Notes: a model not told the origin generated them from the letters alone. Shown: positions 24,798 to 33,924, numbered from the stretch's first letter. The stretch: 36,268 nucleotides of DNA from an uncultured Collinsella sp. (GCA_900553475.1 USEF01000002.1:1-36268); one strand, 5' to 3'. Translations and numbers: made by a program.

Positions 24798-24862
24798 AAA
24801 CCATCACAACATTCGATGAAAATCGCGATTTTGCCGAAAAACGTCGAATGTTGTGATGGTTT
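24798..24862. repeat. Hairpin repeat, family B copy 3
   Basis: Arms aaaccatcacaacattcga (24798-24816) and its exact complement (24844-24862), with a different loop containing aaaatcg-cgatttt. It abuts the MFS stop codon and may serve as its transcript end. Confidence 0.9.
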
Positions 24863-24894
24863 GCGTCCCGAGCCAGGCCATCCTGCGGGTCCGG

Positions 24895-24938
24895 CCACCA
24901 CAAAGGGGCCAGGCTCCTTTGTGGCGGTTTTTGCTTTG
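24895..24938 (+). terminator. Terminator-like hairpin repeat, family C copy 2
   Basis: ccaccacaaagg (24895-24906) pairs with cctttgtggcgg (24916-24927; one G-T pair) and ends in TTTTTGCTTT, as does copy 1. A possible TTGACG/TATACC promoter pair (24936-24966, 19-bp spacer) for the next gene overlaps its 3' end; that promoter is uncertain. Confidence 0.8.
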
Positions 24939-25021
24939 ACGGGCCGCGCCCGCGCCTTGGTATACCATGTACGCCGTTCACGAATATACCCCACACCGCC
25001 GCACAACCTAGAAAGGCCCCC

Positions 25022-25843
25022 ATGGACACCACCTTTAGCCATATCAAAGCCGTGTTCTGCGATATCGACGGCACGCTGCTCACGAGCCAGCACACGGTGT
25101 CCCCGCGCACTGTGGCGGCGATCCGCGCCCTGCGCGAGCGCGGCGTGCTCTTTGGCCTGTGCACCGGGCGCGACGCCCACGCGACCGAGGCCATGTACGA
25201 GCTCTGGGGCATCGAAGGCCTGGTGGACGTGCTCGTGGGCTGCGGTGGCGCCGAGGTCATCGACCGCGCGCACGACATCAACGAGCTGAGCTATCCGCTA
25301 CCGGGCGAGACCATCGCGCGCATCTGCGAGCACATGGCGGACCTTCCGGCAACGCCCGTCTGCCCCCGAGACGGCGTGTTCTACGTGCCCGAGAGCAACG
25401 CGTGCGTCGAGCACCTGTCGCGCGTCGACGGCGTGCCCTACCAGGTGGTCGATTTTGCCGAGTTTTTGCGCGAGCCGCAGCCCAAGGTGATGTTTACCAT
25501 GGCGCCCGAGGTGATGCCGCAGGTGATTGAGCGGGCGTCGACGTTTGCCGATGACACTGTTAAGGCGGCGGCTCTGCAAACCACGCAGCGGCTCTACGAG
25601 TTCATGGATCCGCGCGTGTCCAAGACGCGCGGCCTTGTGCGCGTGGCGGAGCTCAACGACATGGAGCTCCAGGACATCTGCGTGTTTGGCGATGCGGACA
25701 ACGACACCTGCATGGTGGCCGACGCCGGCGTGGGCGTGGCCATGGCAAACGGCAGCGACGCCACCCGTGCCGCCGCCGACTTTGTGACCGCGAGCAACGA
25801 CAAAGACGGCATCGCGATCTTTATCGAGGAACATCTGCTGTAG
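25022..25843 (+). CDS. HAD-superfamily phosphatase, Cof type
   Basis: A 273-residue HAD hydrolase of class IIB. Motif I is DIDGTLL (nucleophile D14, acid/base D16), motif II is LCTGRD with the Thr, motif III Lys is in the K of VSKTRGLV, and motif IV is FGDADND followed by MANGSDATRAAADF. A cap domain lies between motifs II and III. Cof-type enzymes remove phosphate from sugar phosphates, FMN/PLP or other small metabolites; the substrate cannot be told. The start at 25022 follows GAAAGG. It stands alone between hairpin repeats. Confidence 0.93.
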   Translation: MDTTFSHIKAVFCDIDGTLLTSQHTVSPRTVAAIRALRERGVLFGLCTGRDAHATEAMYELWGIEGLVDVLVGCGGAEVIDRAHDINELSYPLPGETIARICEHMADLPATPVCPRDGVFYVPESNACVEHLSRVDGVPYQVVDFAEFLREPQPKVMFTMAPEVMPQVIERASTFADDTVKAAALQTTQRLYEFMDPRVSKTRGLVRVAELNDMELQDICVFGDADNDTCMVADAGVGVAMANGSDATRAAADFVTASNDKDGIAIFIEEHLL

Positions 25844-25857
25844 CGCCGGGGGAGAGT

Positions 25858-25888
25858 CACCGCAAAGGGAACAGACACCTTTGCGGTG
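25858..25888. repeat. Hairpin, variant of family C
   Basis: caccgcaaagg (25858-25868) pairs exactly with cctttgcggtg (25878-25888) around 9 nt. It resembles copies at 23310 and 24895 in arm pattern (CAC-GCAAAGG versus CACCACAAAGG) but lacks their T-tract. It follows the HAD stop by 14 bp. Confidence 0.6.
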
Positions 25889-26348
25889 TCCTCAGGCGAT
25901 TTGGGCGAATTGATGCCTAAAATCTGCGCGAAAATTCAGATATGGTTGTCTGAACATTACGCTTCTAACTACCGATGAAATAAAAATATTCCCATCAATT
26001 TGGCAGTCTATTCCTCCCGGTTAATGACCTACCGTTCACGGTCGATTTTCGACCGTTCGCAGGATGCATGCTCTTGAGCAAAATGTTGTGCAAATAAATA
26101 AAATGCTATTAAAAAACTGATAACTGGCTTAATTACCAGCAGAAATAGATATTTCATAGCGAATAAACGAAGGTAAATCCGAGCAAATGTCAAGGGAATT
26201 GAGAACTGGCTACAAAAATGTCGGTTTTGTTGCTCGGATGTTTAAACAATAGTTACAATAGTATTACTAAGCGTGCGCAATTACAGGTTGCGCAGATACG
26301 TTTGATAGTGAAAGAGCAAGATCGCGGTCTCTTGGGGAGGAGACATCG
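25889..26348 (+). promoter_or_regulatory. AT-rich leader upstream of the pilus operon
   Basis: About 460 bp without a recognisable gene, much richer in A/T than its surroundings. It holds cggtcg-atttt-cgaccg (about 26040-26055), atccgagcaa (26177-26186) pairing with ttgctcggat (26230-26239), and tgcgcaa (26274-26280) pairing with ttgcgca (26288-26294). AT-rich blocks around 26240-26267 could carry the promoter, but no -35/-10 pair stands out. GGGAGGAG at 26333 precedes the adhesin start. Probably a regulated promoter and structured leader for the pilins. Confidence 0.5.
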
Positions 26349-29300
26349 ATGAAAGCGAATTCAGAAAAAACTAAGCAGAGTAAAAAAGCGACGCGCCGCG
26401 TACTGGCAGGCGTTTTGTGCGGAGCCTCCGTGTTGAGCCTGGTACTGTCGCTCGTCATGCCCCCGATCTCGCAGGCCATTGCCAACGATGCCCAGGCGGT
26501 TTCTACCGGAGAAACTGTGACGGTGGGTGGTTCCTCAGCTGAGTCTACTGATGTAGAAAACACCAACAATGGGGATACCGAAAAGCAGAATAGTGACGAG
26601 ATCGAGGATGGCGAAGCCGACCCTTCAAATGGTGTTGAGCAAGGTCAGCTTGAAGGTAAGCTGCAGGCCGAAGATGGCGAGTTGTCGGATGACAATACCG
26701 TAATGCTGGCTGCGGAAGGCGGGCAGACTAAAACGGAATCCACTGAAATACGAACAGCTGACGACTTGAAAAAACTGGCGAATGCAAGCGGTGTTGCTAG
26801 CTTCAAGCTTATGAATGATGTCGAGACCAGCGAGACGATCACGCTCAACAACGGCAGCAATATCACGCTGTATTTAAACGACTGCAAAATTAAGCATACA
26901 AGTCCGAGCCAGCCCCTATTCAACATAACCGGCGGCGCAACGCTGACCGTCAAGGATAAAGAACCAACGGATGATCAACCTATTGGAAGCCCTCAAACGG
27001 ATCAACCTATTGGAAGCCCTCAAACGCTGAGTGACCAGGGTCAGAATCTGACTGCCGCTAATTACGGCAAGAAAGCCGAGCTGGTGGGTTACGATTCCAA
27101 TGGCATTCCGGCTAACCTTATCTACTACGTAACCGAATCGGTCGCAAACGGAACCCGTACAACCGAGACTCTTAAGGCGTATAAGGCTAATATCCAGGGT
27201 GCCATCGTGGCGTGCGGCGGCGATAATGCTTATGGTTTGAAGCTTGTCAACCTTTTCGACGGTGGTCACTTCAACCTCGAGAGTGGCACACTTACGCAGA
27301 AGCAGGGCGATCACGTCGGTAATCTGATCTATGCCGAGAACGGTTCAACTGTCACCATGAACGGCGGCTACATTTGCGGCGCCGATACGGGAGACTCGGG
27401 TGCTGGCGCCGGCATCAAGGTGTCAAATTGTAAAGGCGAACGGTCAACTTTTAAAATGACCAATGGTGTAATCGCCGGCAATACTGCTTCTAGCGGTGCT
27501 GGCGTTTTTGCAGAGGACTACGTTAATGCCTCCGAGGCGAATAATAACGAATCTGCTAAGGGTCATCCTACAGTCGAGATGACTGGTGGCATAATTACCG
27601 GCAACTACACACGCGATTCTGTCAACGGCCTTGGCGGTGGCATCTTGGCTTCGGGCGGTAGTGTGACCGTTTCTGGTGGTTACATTACGAACAATTGCTA
27701 TGCCAGATTTTGCGGTAATGATGGTTGGGGTTGTCATGGCGGCGCTGGGCTTGCTGCCAATAACGGCGCTCAGGTCACCATTTCTGGTGGCCAGATTACC
27801 GGCAATTATTCTAAAGAAGCTGGTGGCGGCGTTTATATCACGGATGTCGGGCGTAATGACCAATCCCGTGAGGGTATGGCATGGCTGCATATCACGGGAG
27901 GAATTATTGCCTCTAACGTGAGCTTCCGATCTGAGGGTGCTGGCATTCGAGTGGGCCAGATGGTTGACGCGATGATTAACGGTAATAAAGATAGTAAAGT
28001 CTATATCACTAACAATCACTGCATGTCTCGCTTTGACTGGGGCGGTGGCGGTATCTTTGTTCAGGGAAACTCGGATGAGGGTAAGGAAAAGACCGCTGGT
28101 AGATTATTTGTATACAACTCGTACATTAGCAGCAATACCGCTGGCGGCTATGGCGGCGGCGTAGCAGTCTGCCCCACGGGCAAGACGTTGGTAACGAACA
28201 AAGAGGGCACGGCAATCTTTGGCAATTCGTCTGCTGGCAATGATCAGAGTTTCAAAGAATACAAACGGGAAGATGGCAGTGGTAATGATGGTACGCCCCA
28301 TCTTTCAGCTGGTGGTGCTGAGGGTACTAATAAGAATGAAGATATAGATGCATACAACTCGGACGATTTCCGCAAGTACGGTCATGCCGATTTCTTCCTC
28401 GCATCGCGGGATCACACAACGCCGGTCGCAGTGGTAACCGGTAAGATGCTTGGTGGTGGAGACGCCCGGTACTCGGGAAGCATCGAACTTGAAAAAGCTA
28501 TCAACATCCCCGCCAACGGTGCTGTTGGGGTAAAAAATAGCATCGGCCTGACCTCGGGTGTTATGTCGGGTGTTATGGCCAAGGATGAGGCGGCGATTCA
28601 AGCGCGGAATGATGCGCAGAATGAAGCGACAACTTTCATCACGGGCAACTATTCCTGGGACCATGGTGGCGGCATCATGTCGAATGGCGACTTGTACCTA
28701 GGCGAGCCTGCGGATGCGTACGTCTACCCGAGCCTTAAGCTGAAGGCGACCAAGGAGTTGGCCGGCCGCGACCTCAAAGATGGGGAGTTCACCTTTACGG
28801 TTTATCGCAAGGACTCGGATACTGCGAAGGCGCCTTCTTGGGACAATAATGGTAATTTCAGCCATGGTGGCTGCGGGTTTGTCAAATCTGCCAAGAATAT
28901 CGCTGGCAACATCGCCTTTGACCTTAGCGAGAAGCTTAGCGAGCAGCTTCATGACGGTAAACAGCTTAGCGAGCAGCTCTTAAAGAATGGTACTGGCGAA
29001 ATTACATACTACTTGGTCGAAAATGCGGGCAATCTTCCTGGTGTCATATACGATCGTGCTGTATATGAGATTAAGGTGACAGTCAAATACAACAAGACTG
29101 TACTTATGTCTGTTCCGATACAGGCAAATTCGAGTGCGACTAGAAATCTTAATGTCCATAACTACACGATTGATGGTGTGTACGTGACTAAGATATCTGG
29201 GGGTTCAGCTGGCTCGTCGAGGACTGCGTCAGTAGATGCTAATGGGTATTATTCGATCGTCGACTCCAGCAGCGCAACCTCCACCAACAAGGCAACCTTC

Positions 29301-29939
29301 ACCAACAAGTACGACCCTGAGGTTTCTTGGACTCCTGAGGCGACTAAGGTCGTTGAGGGTGGCGAGATGAAGGAGTTTACACTTCAGCTTGCGGAAGACA
29401 GCAAATTTAACAACATGATCGGTACTGCCGTGACCTCTGGTTCTGAGAAAACGCAGACGCTTCCGTTCATGGACGAAAACAATGAGAGGGTTAAGCTCAA
29501 GTACTCGCTTTCTGATATCAGGAATAATCCCGACGACCCGGGTGGCTCCACGGGTGGCTCTTTCAAGACCTTTACGTACTATGTGCGCGAGAAAACCGAC
29601 GGTTCGCAGTTCTCGCACTACACGTACGACCACTCGGTCTATAAGTTCACGGTTGAGCCAACGTATGACGACAAAAAAGGAGAGATCAAATGTAGGGTTA
29701 CCTACAGGAAGGGAACCGTTGACCCCGGCGGTACGTGGAAAAACACCGATAATGTGGACCACAATTTTCCCGACGCTATCCCCACCTTCACCAACACCTA
29801 CTCCACCTCTTTGCCCCTTTCTGGTATGTCGGGCGTCACTCTGACGTACCTTGCCGGCGCGGCGGTGCTTTGCGCTGCTGCGGCCTGGATGCACATTCGT
29901 CGCAAGGCGAATGCGAAGGGAGGTAAGCGTCGTGAATAA
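26349..29939 (+). CDS. Large sortase-anchored beta-helix adhesin with two pilin isopeptide domains
   Basis: An 1196-residue surface protein, probably the pilus tip. A long signal peptide (1-45, hydrophobic LAGVLCGASVLSLVLSLV) and an acidic Ser/Asn linker (46-115) lead to about 640 residues of repetitive short strands with MTGGIITGN, VSGGYITNN and ISGGQITGN motifs (136-781), typical of a right-handed parallel beta-helix. Two Spy0128/FctA-like domains follow (about 790-990 and 992-1153), each with Lys in ATK, Glu in YYLVEN or YYVREK, and Asn in FTN: proposed links K802-N986 (E891) and K1000-N1149 (E1081). The sorting signal is LPLSG (1155-1159), then a membrane span and KGGKRRE. Three internal tandem duplications are listed separately. 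The next gene overlaps its stop. Confidence 0.88.
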   Translation: MKANSEKTKQSKKATRRVLAGVLCGASVLSLVLSLVMPPISQAIANDAQAVSTGETVTVGGSSAESTDVENTNNGDTEKQNSDEIEDGEADPSNGVEQGQLEGKLQAEDGELSDDNTVMLAAEGGQTKTESTEIRTADDLKKLANASGVASFKLMNDVETSETITLNNGSNITLYLNDCKIKHTSPSQPLFNITGGATLTVKDKEPTDDQPIGSPQTDQPIGSPQTLSDQGQNLTAANYGKKAELVGYDSNGIPANLIYYVTESVANGTRTTETLKAYKANIQGAIVACGGDNAYGLKLVNLFDGGHFNLESGTLTQKQGDHVGNLIYAENGSTVTMNGGYICGADTGDSGAGAGIKVSNCKGERSTFKMTNGVIAGNTASSGAGVFAEDYVNASEANNNESAKGHPTVEMTGGIITGNYTRDSVNGLGGGILASGGSVTVSGGYITNNCYARFCGNDGWGCHGGAGLAANNGAQVTISGGQITGNYSKEAGGGVYITDVGRNDQSREGMAWLHITGGIIASNVSFRSEGAGIRVGQMVDAMINGNKDSKVYITNNHCMSRFDWGGGGIFVQGNSDEGKEKTAGRLFVYNSYISSNTAGGYGGGVAVCPTGKTLVTNKEGTAIFGNSSAGNDQSFKEYKREDGSGNDGTPHLSAGGAEGTNKNEDIDAYNSDDFRKYGHADFFLASRDHTTPVAVVTGKMLGGGDARYSGSIELEKAINIPANGAVGVKNSIGLTSGVMSGVMAKDEAAIQARNDAQNEATTFITGNYSWDHGGGIMSNGDLYLGEPADAYVYPSLKLKATKELAGRDLKDGEFTFTVYRKDSDTAKAPSWDNNGNFSHGGCGFVKSAKNIAGNIAFDLSEKLSEQLHDGKQLSEQLLKNGTGEITYYLVENAGNLPGVIYDRAVYEIKVTVKYNKTVLMSVPIQANSSATRNLNVHNYTIDGVYVTKISGGSAGSSRTASVDANGYYSIVDSSSATSTNKATFTNKYDPEVSWTPEATKVVEGGEMKEFTLQLAEDSKFNNMIGTAVTSGSEKTQTLPFMDENNERVKLKYSLSDIRNNPDDPGGSTGGSFKTFTYYVREKTDGSQFSHYTYDHSVYKFTVEPTYDDKKGEIKCRVTYRKGTVDPGGTWKNTDNVDHNFPDAIPTFTNTYSTSLPLSGMSGVTLTYLAGAAVLCAAAAWMHIRRKANAKGGKRRE
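26973..27026 (+). repeat. Perfect 27-bp tandem duplication in the adhesin gene
   Basis: Two identical units, 26973-26999 and 27000-27026, encode DQPIGSPQT twice. Length is a multiple of three, so copy-number change keeps the frame. Confidence 0.97.
28554..28577 (+). repeat. Perfect 12-bp tandem duplication in the adhesin gene
   Basis: tcgggtgttatg occurs twice back to back (28554-28565, 28566-28577), encoding SGVM twice at the end of the beta-helix part. Confidence 0.95.
28933..28978 (+). repeat. 30-bp-period repeat in the adhesin gene
   Basis: agcttagcgagcagct occurs at 28933-28948 and 28963-28978, 30 bp apart, with a partial third copy (cttagcgag) at 28923. It encodes repeated LSEQL within the first isopeptide domain. 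Confidence 0.9.
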
Positions 29940-31602
29940 GAAAGTTTGCTCCTTCCCGATCTTGTTTGCGCTGCTTGCCCTCCTGATCGGCACCTGCGCG
30001 GTTGTGTTCCCCGCTTCCGCGCAGGCTGCGCCGACCTCGACCGGTTCCATCACGGTGAGCGGCACCGTGGCGCGCAGCTACGACGCCTACCAGATCTTTA
30101 GCGCCAACGTCGTCGACGGCGACAGCGACGCCAAGATCGCCACCGAGCTTGCCTGGGCAAGCGACGCCGTGCGCGACGCCGCGCTGCCCGTGCTGCACAG
30201 CGCCGGCATGCCCAATTCCCAGACCACCGCGCAGGAAGCTGCCGAGTGGCTCAACACCGATTCCCACCTTACGGGCGCGCTGAGCGCACAGCTCGCTCGT
30301 TCCCTCCAGAGCTCTGTCACCGTGCCCGTGGCCCTTAACGCGGGCACGGCGGCCGAGCTGCCCTGTGGCTACTGGCTCATCGTCGCGGACGACGCCACCA
30401 TTTCCCAGGACGAGGCCGGCACCGCGCCGATCATGGCGCTGGTCGGCGGCAGCGCCGTCACCGTCAAGCCCAAGGCGGCGACGCCCAAGGTTGCCAAGCA
30501 TGTGCTGGAGGACAGCACCGCCGCCTGGCAGAAGGCCGCCGACGCCACGGTCGCCGACGACCTGTACTGGCGCCTCTCGGCCACGGTTCCGGCAGGGCTA
30601 ACGGCCTACGATACCTATACGGTGCGGTTCGTCGACACCATGAGCGCGGGGCTCGACCCCTCCAAGGTGGCCGCGAGCATGCGCGTGTACGTGGCGGCGG
30701 GCGCGGACGGCGGCATCGACGCCGTCTCGGCCGGCAAGGACGGCCGCGCCGTCACCGAGCCCGCGAAGGGCTGGACCGACATCACGGCCCAGTGCGCCAC
30801 CAAGGTAGCGGCCGATGGTAAGACCTTCACCGTGCGCACCGGCGACCTGATCGCCGCGCTCGGCGGGGCCGACGCCTTCACCGCGGGCGCCCGCGTGGTC
30901 GCCGTGTACAACGCGCCGCTCAACAGCGCGTGCAGCCACGGCATCGCGAAGGGCAACCCCAACGAGGTCTACCTGCGCTACCCGCGCTCTCCCTTTACCG
31001 ACCAGTCCGGCGACGCCGGCTTCACCCGCACGCCGAGCGACGATGCGTGCGCCTACACCTGGGATCTTGCGCTTACCAAGCGTGGCAGCGACGGCGACAA
31101 GCCGCTTGCTGGGGCGGTCCTGAGCGTCACCGACGACCGCGGCCGCACGCTGGCGGCCGACGGCACGTGGGATGCGGAGGGCAAGGCCACCGTCACCACG
31201 GGCGAGGACGGCCGCGTGACCGTCTCGGGCGTGGACTCGGACAAGCTGGAGGTCCGCGAGCTCAAGGCGCCCAAGGGCTACACCGCCTTTGAGGGCACGC
31301 GCTCCGTGACGGTCAAGGCCGAGGGCCTGGACGTCGACCAGGTGGCCGCTGCCAAGCCCAAGCTCACCATCACGGCCGAGTCGCCCCTGCGCGCCGACAG
31401 CGCGGACGGGTCGACGGGCAGCCTGGAGGCGTCGCTCATCAACACGCCCACCGGCACACCCCCTAGCATTACCACCGGAGGCTTTATGCCCTCGACTGGC
31501 GATATGGCAATGTACGCCGCGGCCGCCGCAGCGGTCGCCGGAGCCGCGCTCATCGTGGTCGCGCTCCTGGTCAAGCGGGGAGGTGGCAGCCATAAAGAGT
31601 AG
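29932..31602 (+). CDS. Ancillary SpaA-like pilin with MPSTG sorting signal
   Basis: A 556-residue surface pilin. The GTG at 29932 follows GGGAGGT and lies 8 bp inside the adhesin gene's end; the signal peptide is residues 1-30 (FALLALLIGTCAVVF, then AQA). The first mature domain has the pilin pattern RSYDAYQIF and CGYWLIVAD; a later CnaB-like domain has WDLALTKRGSDGDKPLAGAVL-type start and an E-box-like VRELKAPKGYT near 440. The sorting signal MPSTG (519-523) differs from the usual Leu start, followed by an Ala-rich span and KRGGGSHKE. Its codons end almost always in G or C, unlike the adhesin before and backbone pilin after it. Confidence 0.87.
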   Translation: MNKKVCSFPILFALLALLIGTCAVVFPASAQAAPTSTGSITVSGTVARSYDAYQIFSANVVDGDSDAKIATELAWASDAVRDAALPVLHSAGMPNSQTTAQEAAEWLNTDSHLTGALSAQLARSLQSSVTVPVALNAGTAAELPCGYWLIVADDATISQDEAGTAPIMALVGGSAVTVKPKAATPKVAKHVLEDSTAAWQKAADATVADDLYWRLSATVPAGLTAYDTYTVRFVDTMSAGLDPSKVAASMRVYVAAGADGGIDAVSAGKDGRAVTEPAKGWTDITAQCATKVAADGKTFTVRTGDLIAALGGADAFTAGARVVAVYNAPLNSACSHGIAKGNPNEVYLRYPRSPFTDQSGDAGFTRTPSDDACAYTWDLALTKRGSDGDKPLAGAVLSVTDDRGRTLAADGTWDAEGKATVTTGEDGRVTVSGVDSDKLEVRELKAPKGYTAFEGTRSVTVKAEGLDVDQVAAAKPKLTITAESPLRADSADGSTGSLEASLINTPTGTPPSITTGGFMPSTGDMAMYAAAAAAVAGAALIVVALLVKRGGGSHKE

Positions 31603-31710
31603 CTGGCAGCCCCACAGAGAGCGGGGCGAGACGTAGCGAAGTAGATGCTAAGACACAGACAGATGATGACCGATCGAATGAGAATCGAACGGAAAACGGA
31701 GGAAAAGAAG

Positions 31711-33459
31711 ATGAGCATGAGCAAGAACATCGCACGCCTGGCAGTAACCGCCGGCCTCACAGCAGCGCTGAGCTTCGGCGGCGTCATGGCCCCGGTTACC
31801 ATGGCGTTTGCTGATGGTGCGACTACTTCGACCAATAGCATCACCATCAATAAGAACAATGAGAACGGCGATGTGAAGTACAAGGCATATCAAATCTTTA
31901 AGGCCGATGTCGTGGACAAGGACGGGAAGAGGGTCGCGTCCAACGTCGATTGGGCCAACGGGCTATCTGAAACTGTTAGGACTGGCATCATTGCCGCCAT
32001 AAAGAATGCCGACGAACGCGGCGAGCTTCCCAATGATCCCTCCGCACAGGACGTCGCCGACTGGATGGCCACAAATCTCCAGGATGCTTCTCAGGTTGTG
32101 AACAATGGTGATTTGCTCGATACGATTGCTAGCTTGGTCAAGGGCACTACTCCTGTCACGCCAAAGGGAGCTTCTACCGCTGCTTTCGCCGCGGACATCT
32201 CAGTATCATTTGATAACTCTGGCTACTATCTCTTCCTGACGGACGATGACTCTATCGGCACTGCGGATAGCTATTCCGGCAAAAAGCAGACTGGCACTTC
32301 GCCGATCTTCGCTGTCGTGGGCGGCAGTGCTGTTGAGGTTACCGAGAAGACCGGCATTCCTACGGTTACAAAGAAGATTAAGGACGACAAGCCTGGCAGC
32401 GTTTGGGCCGACAAGGCTGACTCGCAGGTTGGTCAGAATGTTCAATATCAGCTGACCGGCACCGTTGCCGAAAACGTGGCCTCGTTCAATACTTACTACT
32501 ACGAGTTCCGCGACGAACTGTCTGCTGGCCTGATTGCCGACAATAATTCGGTCCATGTTACGGTTTATGCGAACAACGAGGATACGAGTGGAACCGAGGT
32601 AAACCTTCCCACGGGCGCGGTTGAATACAATACGACTGGCAACAATAATGTTCTGACGGTTAAGTTTAATGATTTGAAGGCTGTGACCGCCAAGAACGGT
32701 TCCTCTGCCATTAGCATCACCAAGGACTCCAGGGTCGTCGTCACCTACACCGCAAAACTCAATCCCGCGAAGACTGAGAAGATTACCGTTGGCGGCGCGG
32801 GCAATGACAACAAAGTTAAGCTCATCTACTCCAATAACCCCATGAGCGGTGGCAAGGGTGAGTCCGTGCCCGATACCGTTCGTGATTACACCTATGCGCT
32901 TAAGCTCGTCAAGGAAGACTCTGTCGATAGTAACACCAAGCTCAAGGACGTCATGTTTACCATCAAGGCCACGGGCGCTGACGAGCTTGAGTCTGGCAAA
33001 GTGGGCACGCAGTATGTTCATGAGAACGGTTCGCTTGGCGATGACGAGTACAGGTTCAAGACTAATGAGAATGGTGAAATCAACGTAAAGGGCCTCGATG
33101 CCGGTACCTACACGGTGCACGAGGTTGAGGGCAGTAACCCTGGCTACAACACGTTGGATGACTTTACCTTCACAATCTCGACTGTCAAGGAGGACAGCAC
33201 CGATAGTCTCAAACAGGATGAGGGACAAAACGAGCTGACCGTTTCTGCCAGCAAGTCGAACATTGACCTTGTTGAAACGCCTAGCGTTAATAACGGTACT
33301 ATTACTCTCACCGTCAAGAACAAGAAGGGCTCCAACCTCCCGCTGACCGGCCTTAACGGCGTGACCTTCACATGGATCGCTGGTGGCGCGGTGCTGTGCA
33401 TCGGCGTGGCGCACCTCATCCGCAGCCGTAAGCAGGCCGAGGAGTCCGAGCAGGAGTAA
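31711..33459 (+). CDS. Major backbone pilin with LPLTG sorting signal
   Basis: A 582-residue pilin, probably polymerised into the shaft. Signal peptide 1-34 (ARLAVTAGLTAALSFGGV, then AFA). The N-domain has VKYKAYQIFKADVVD and SGYYLFLTDDDS, shared with the ancillary pilin. Middle domain: KIKDDKPGSVWADKADSQVG into a strand-rich part; C-terminal CnaB-like domain from DYTYALKLVKED, with an E-box-like YTVHEVEGSNPGY. LPLTG (543-547) is followed by a hydrophobic span and RSRKQ. GGAGG precedes ATG 31711. The 108-bp gap after the ancillary pilin has no terminator, so all three pilins appear co-transcribed. A strong terminator follows. Confidence 0.9.
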   Translation: MSMSKNIARLAVTAGLTAALSFGGVMAPVTMAFADGATTSTNSITINKNNENGDVKYKAYQIFKADVVDKDGKRVASNVDWANGLSETVRTGIIAAIKNADERGELPNDPSAQDVADWMATNLQDASQVVNNGDLLDTIASLVKGTTPVTPKGASTAAFAADISVSFDNSGYYLFLTDDDSIGTADSYSGKKQTGTSPIFAVVGGSAVEVTEKTGIPTVTKKIKDDKPGSVWADKADSQVGQNVQYQLTGTVAENVASFNTYYYEFRDELSAGLIADNNSVHVTVYANNEDTSGTEVNLPTGAVEYNTTGNNNVLTVKFNDLKAVTAKNGSSAISITKDSRVVVTYTAKLNPAKTEKITVGGAGNDNKVKLIYSNNPMSGGKGESVPDTVRDYTYALKLVKEDSVDSNTKLKDVMFTIKATGADELESGKVGTQYVHENGSLGDDEYRFKTNENGEINVKGLDAGTYTVHEVEGSNPGYNTLDDFTFTISTVKEDSTDSLKQDEGQNELTVSASKSNIDLVETPSVNNGTITLTVKNKKGSNLPLTGLNGVTFTWIAGGAVLCIGVAHLIRSRKQAEESEQE

Positions 33460-33559
33460 CGCTCGCTCACCCATCCCTTTGGCAGGTGGGATGTGATGGC
33501 CATGAGACTTGCGGACACTTTTCTCGTCCATCCACGTTCTTGCTTTGCCATTCTCTTTT

Positions 33560-33596
33560 CGGGGCAGACTCCGCACTGGAGTCTGCCCCGTTTTTT
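33560..33596 (+). terminator. Strong terminator of the pilin operon
   Basis: cggggcagactcc (33560-33572) pairs perfectly with ggagtctgccccg (33578-33590) around ACTGCAC-type 5-nt loop gcact, followed by TTTTTT (33591-33596). Confidence 0.95.
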
Positions 33597-33924
33597 CGGG
33601 ATAGCGCAGCCAGGCTCCATCGTCCGATGCGGGCACGTTCGTCATCGCGTTTCTTGACTCGTATGAGGTTGGGTTTAAGGTCCGTAGGCGCACGCGCGGT
33701 GCGGACGGTAGAAGGCATTTGCGCCGCGCGTGCAAATTGAAATGCCCGTGGTTCGGAGTCCGGACATTTAACAACACCGGAAACTGGTCGCCCGCGCTTT
33801 CGAACACTTACGCGGGGTGCGTCGTTTTCTATTGATATTGTATCCCGAATCGCCCCGCCGATCCGGGACATTCTGAAAACTCAAATGCGGGCTTATGCAC
33901 GAAAGGAATCTCGTCAATTCCGAA
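33597..33924. other. Intergenic stretch with a GC-rich inverted repeat
   Basis: Between the pilin terminator and the AbiE-like promoter. gcacgcgcgg (33690-33699) pairs exactly with ccgcgcgtgc (33724-33733). A 30-codon minus-strand frame runs across this dyad (from about 33767), but it has no support as a gene. Nothing else recognisable. Confidence 0.5.

Noticed and set aside
19454..24862. Three similar repeats considered as a CRISPR remnant
   Set aside because: Spacing is 1.2 and 4.1 kb, each copy is a self-complementary hairpin, and no cas genes are present.
32206..33807. Minus-strand open frame opposite the backbone pilin
   Set aside because: It crosses the pilin terminator and its product has no recognisable domain; the pilin on the other strand has signal peptide and LPLTG.
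33467..33871. Minus-strand frames over the pilin-AbiE gap, including a 30-codon frame from about 33767
   Set aside because: No ribosome site or family; the region is better explained by a terminator and an inverted repeat.
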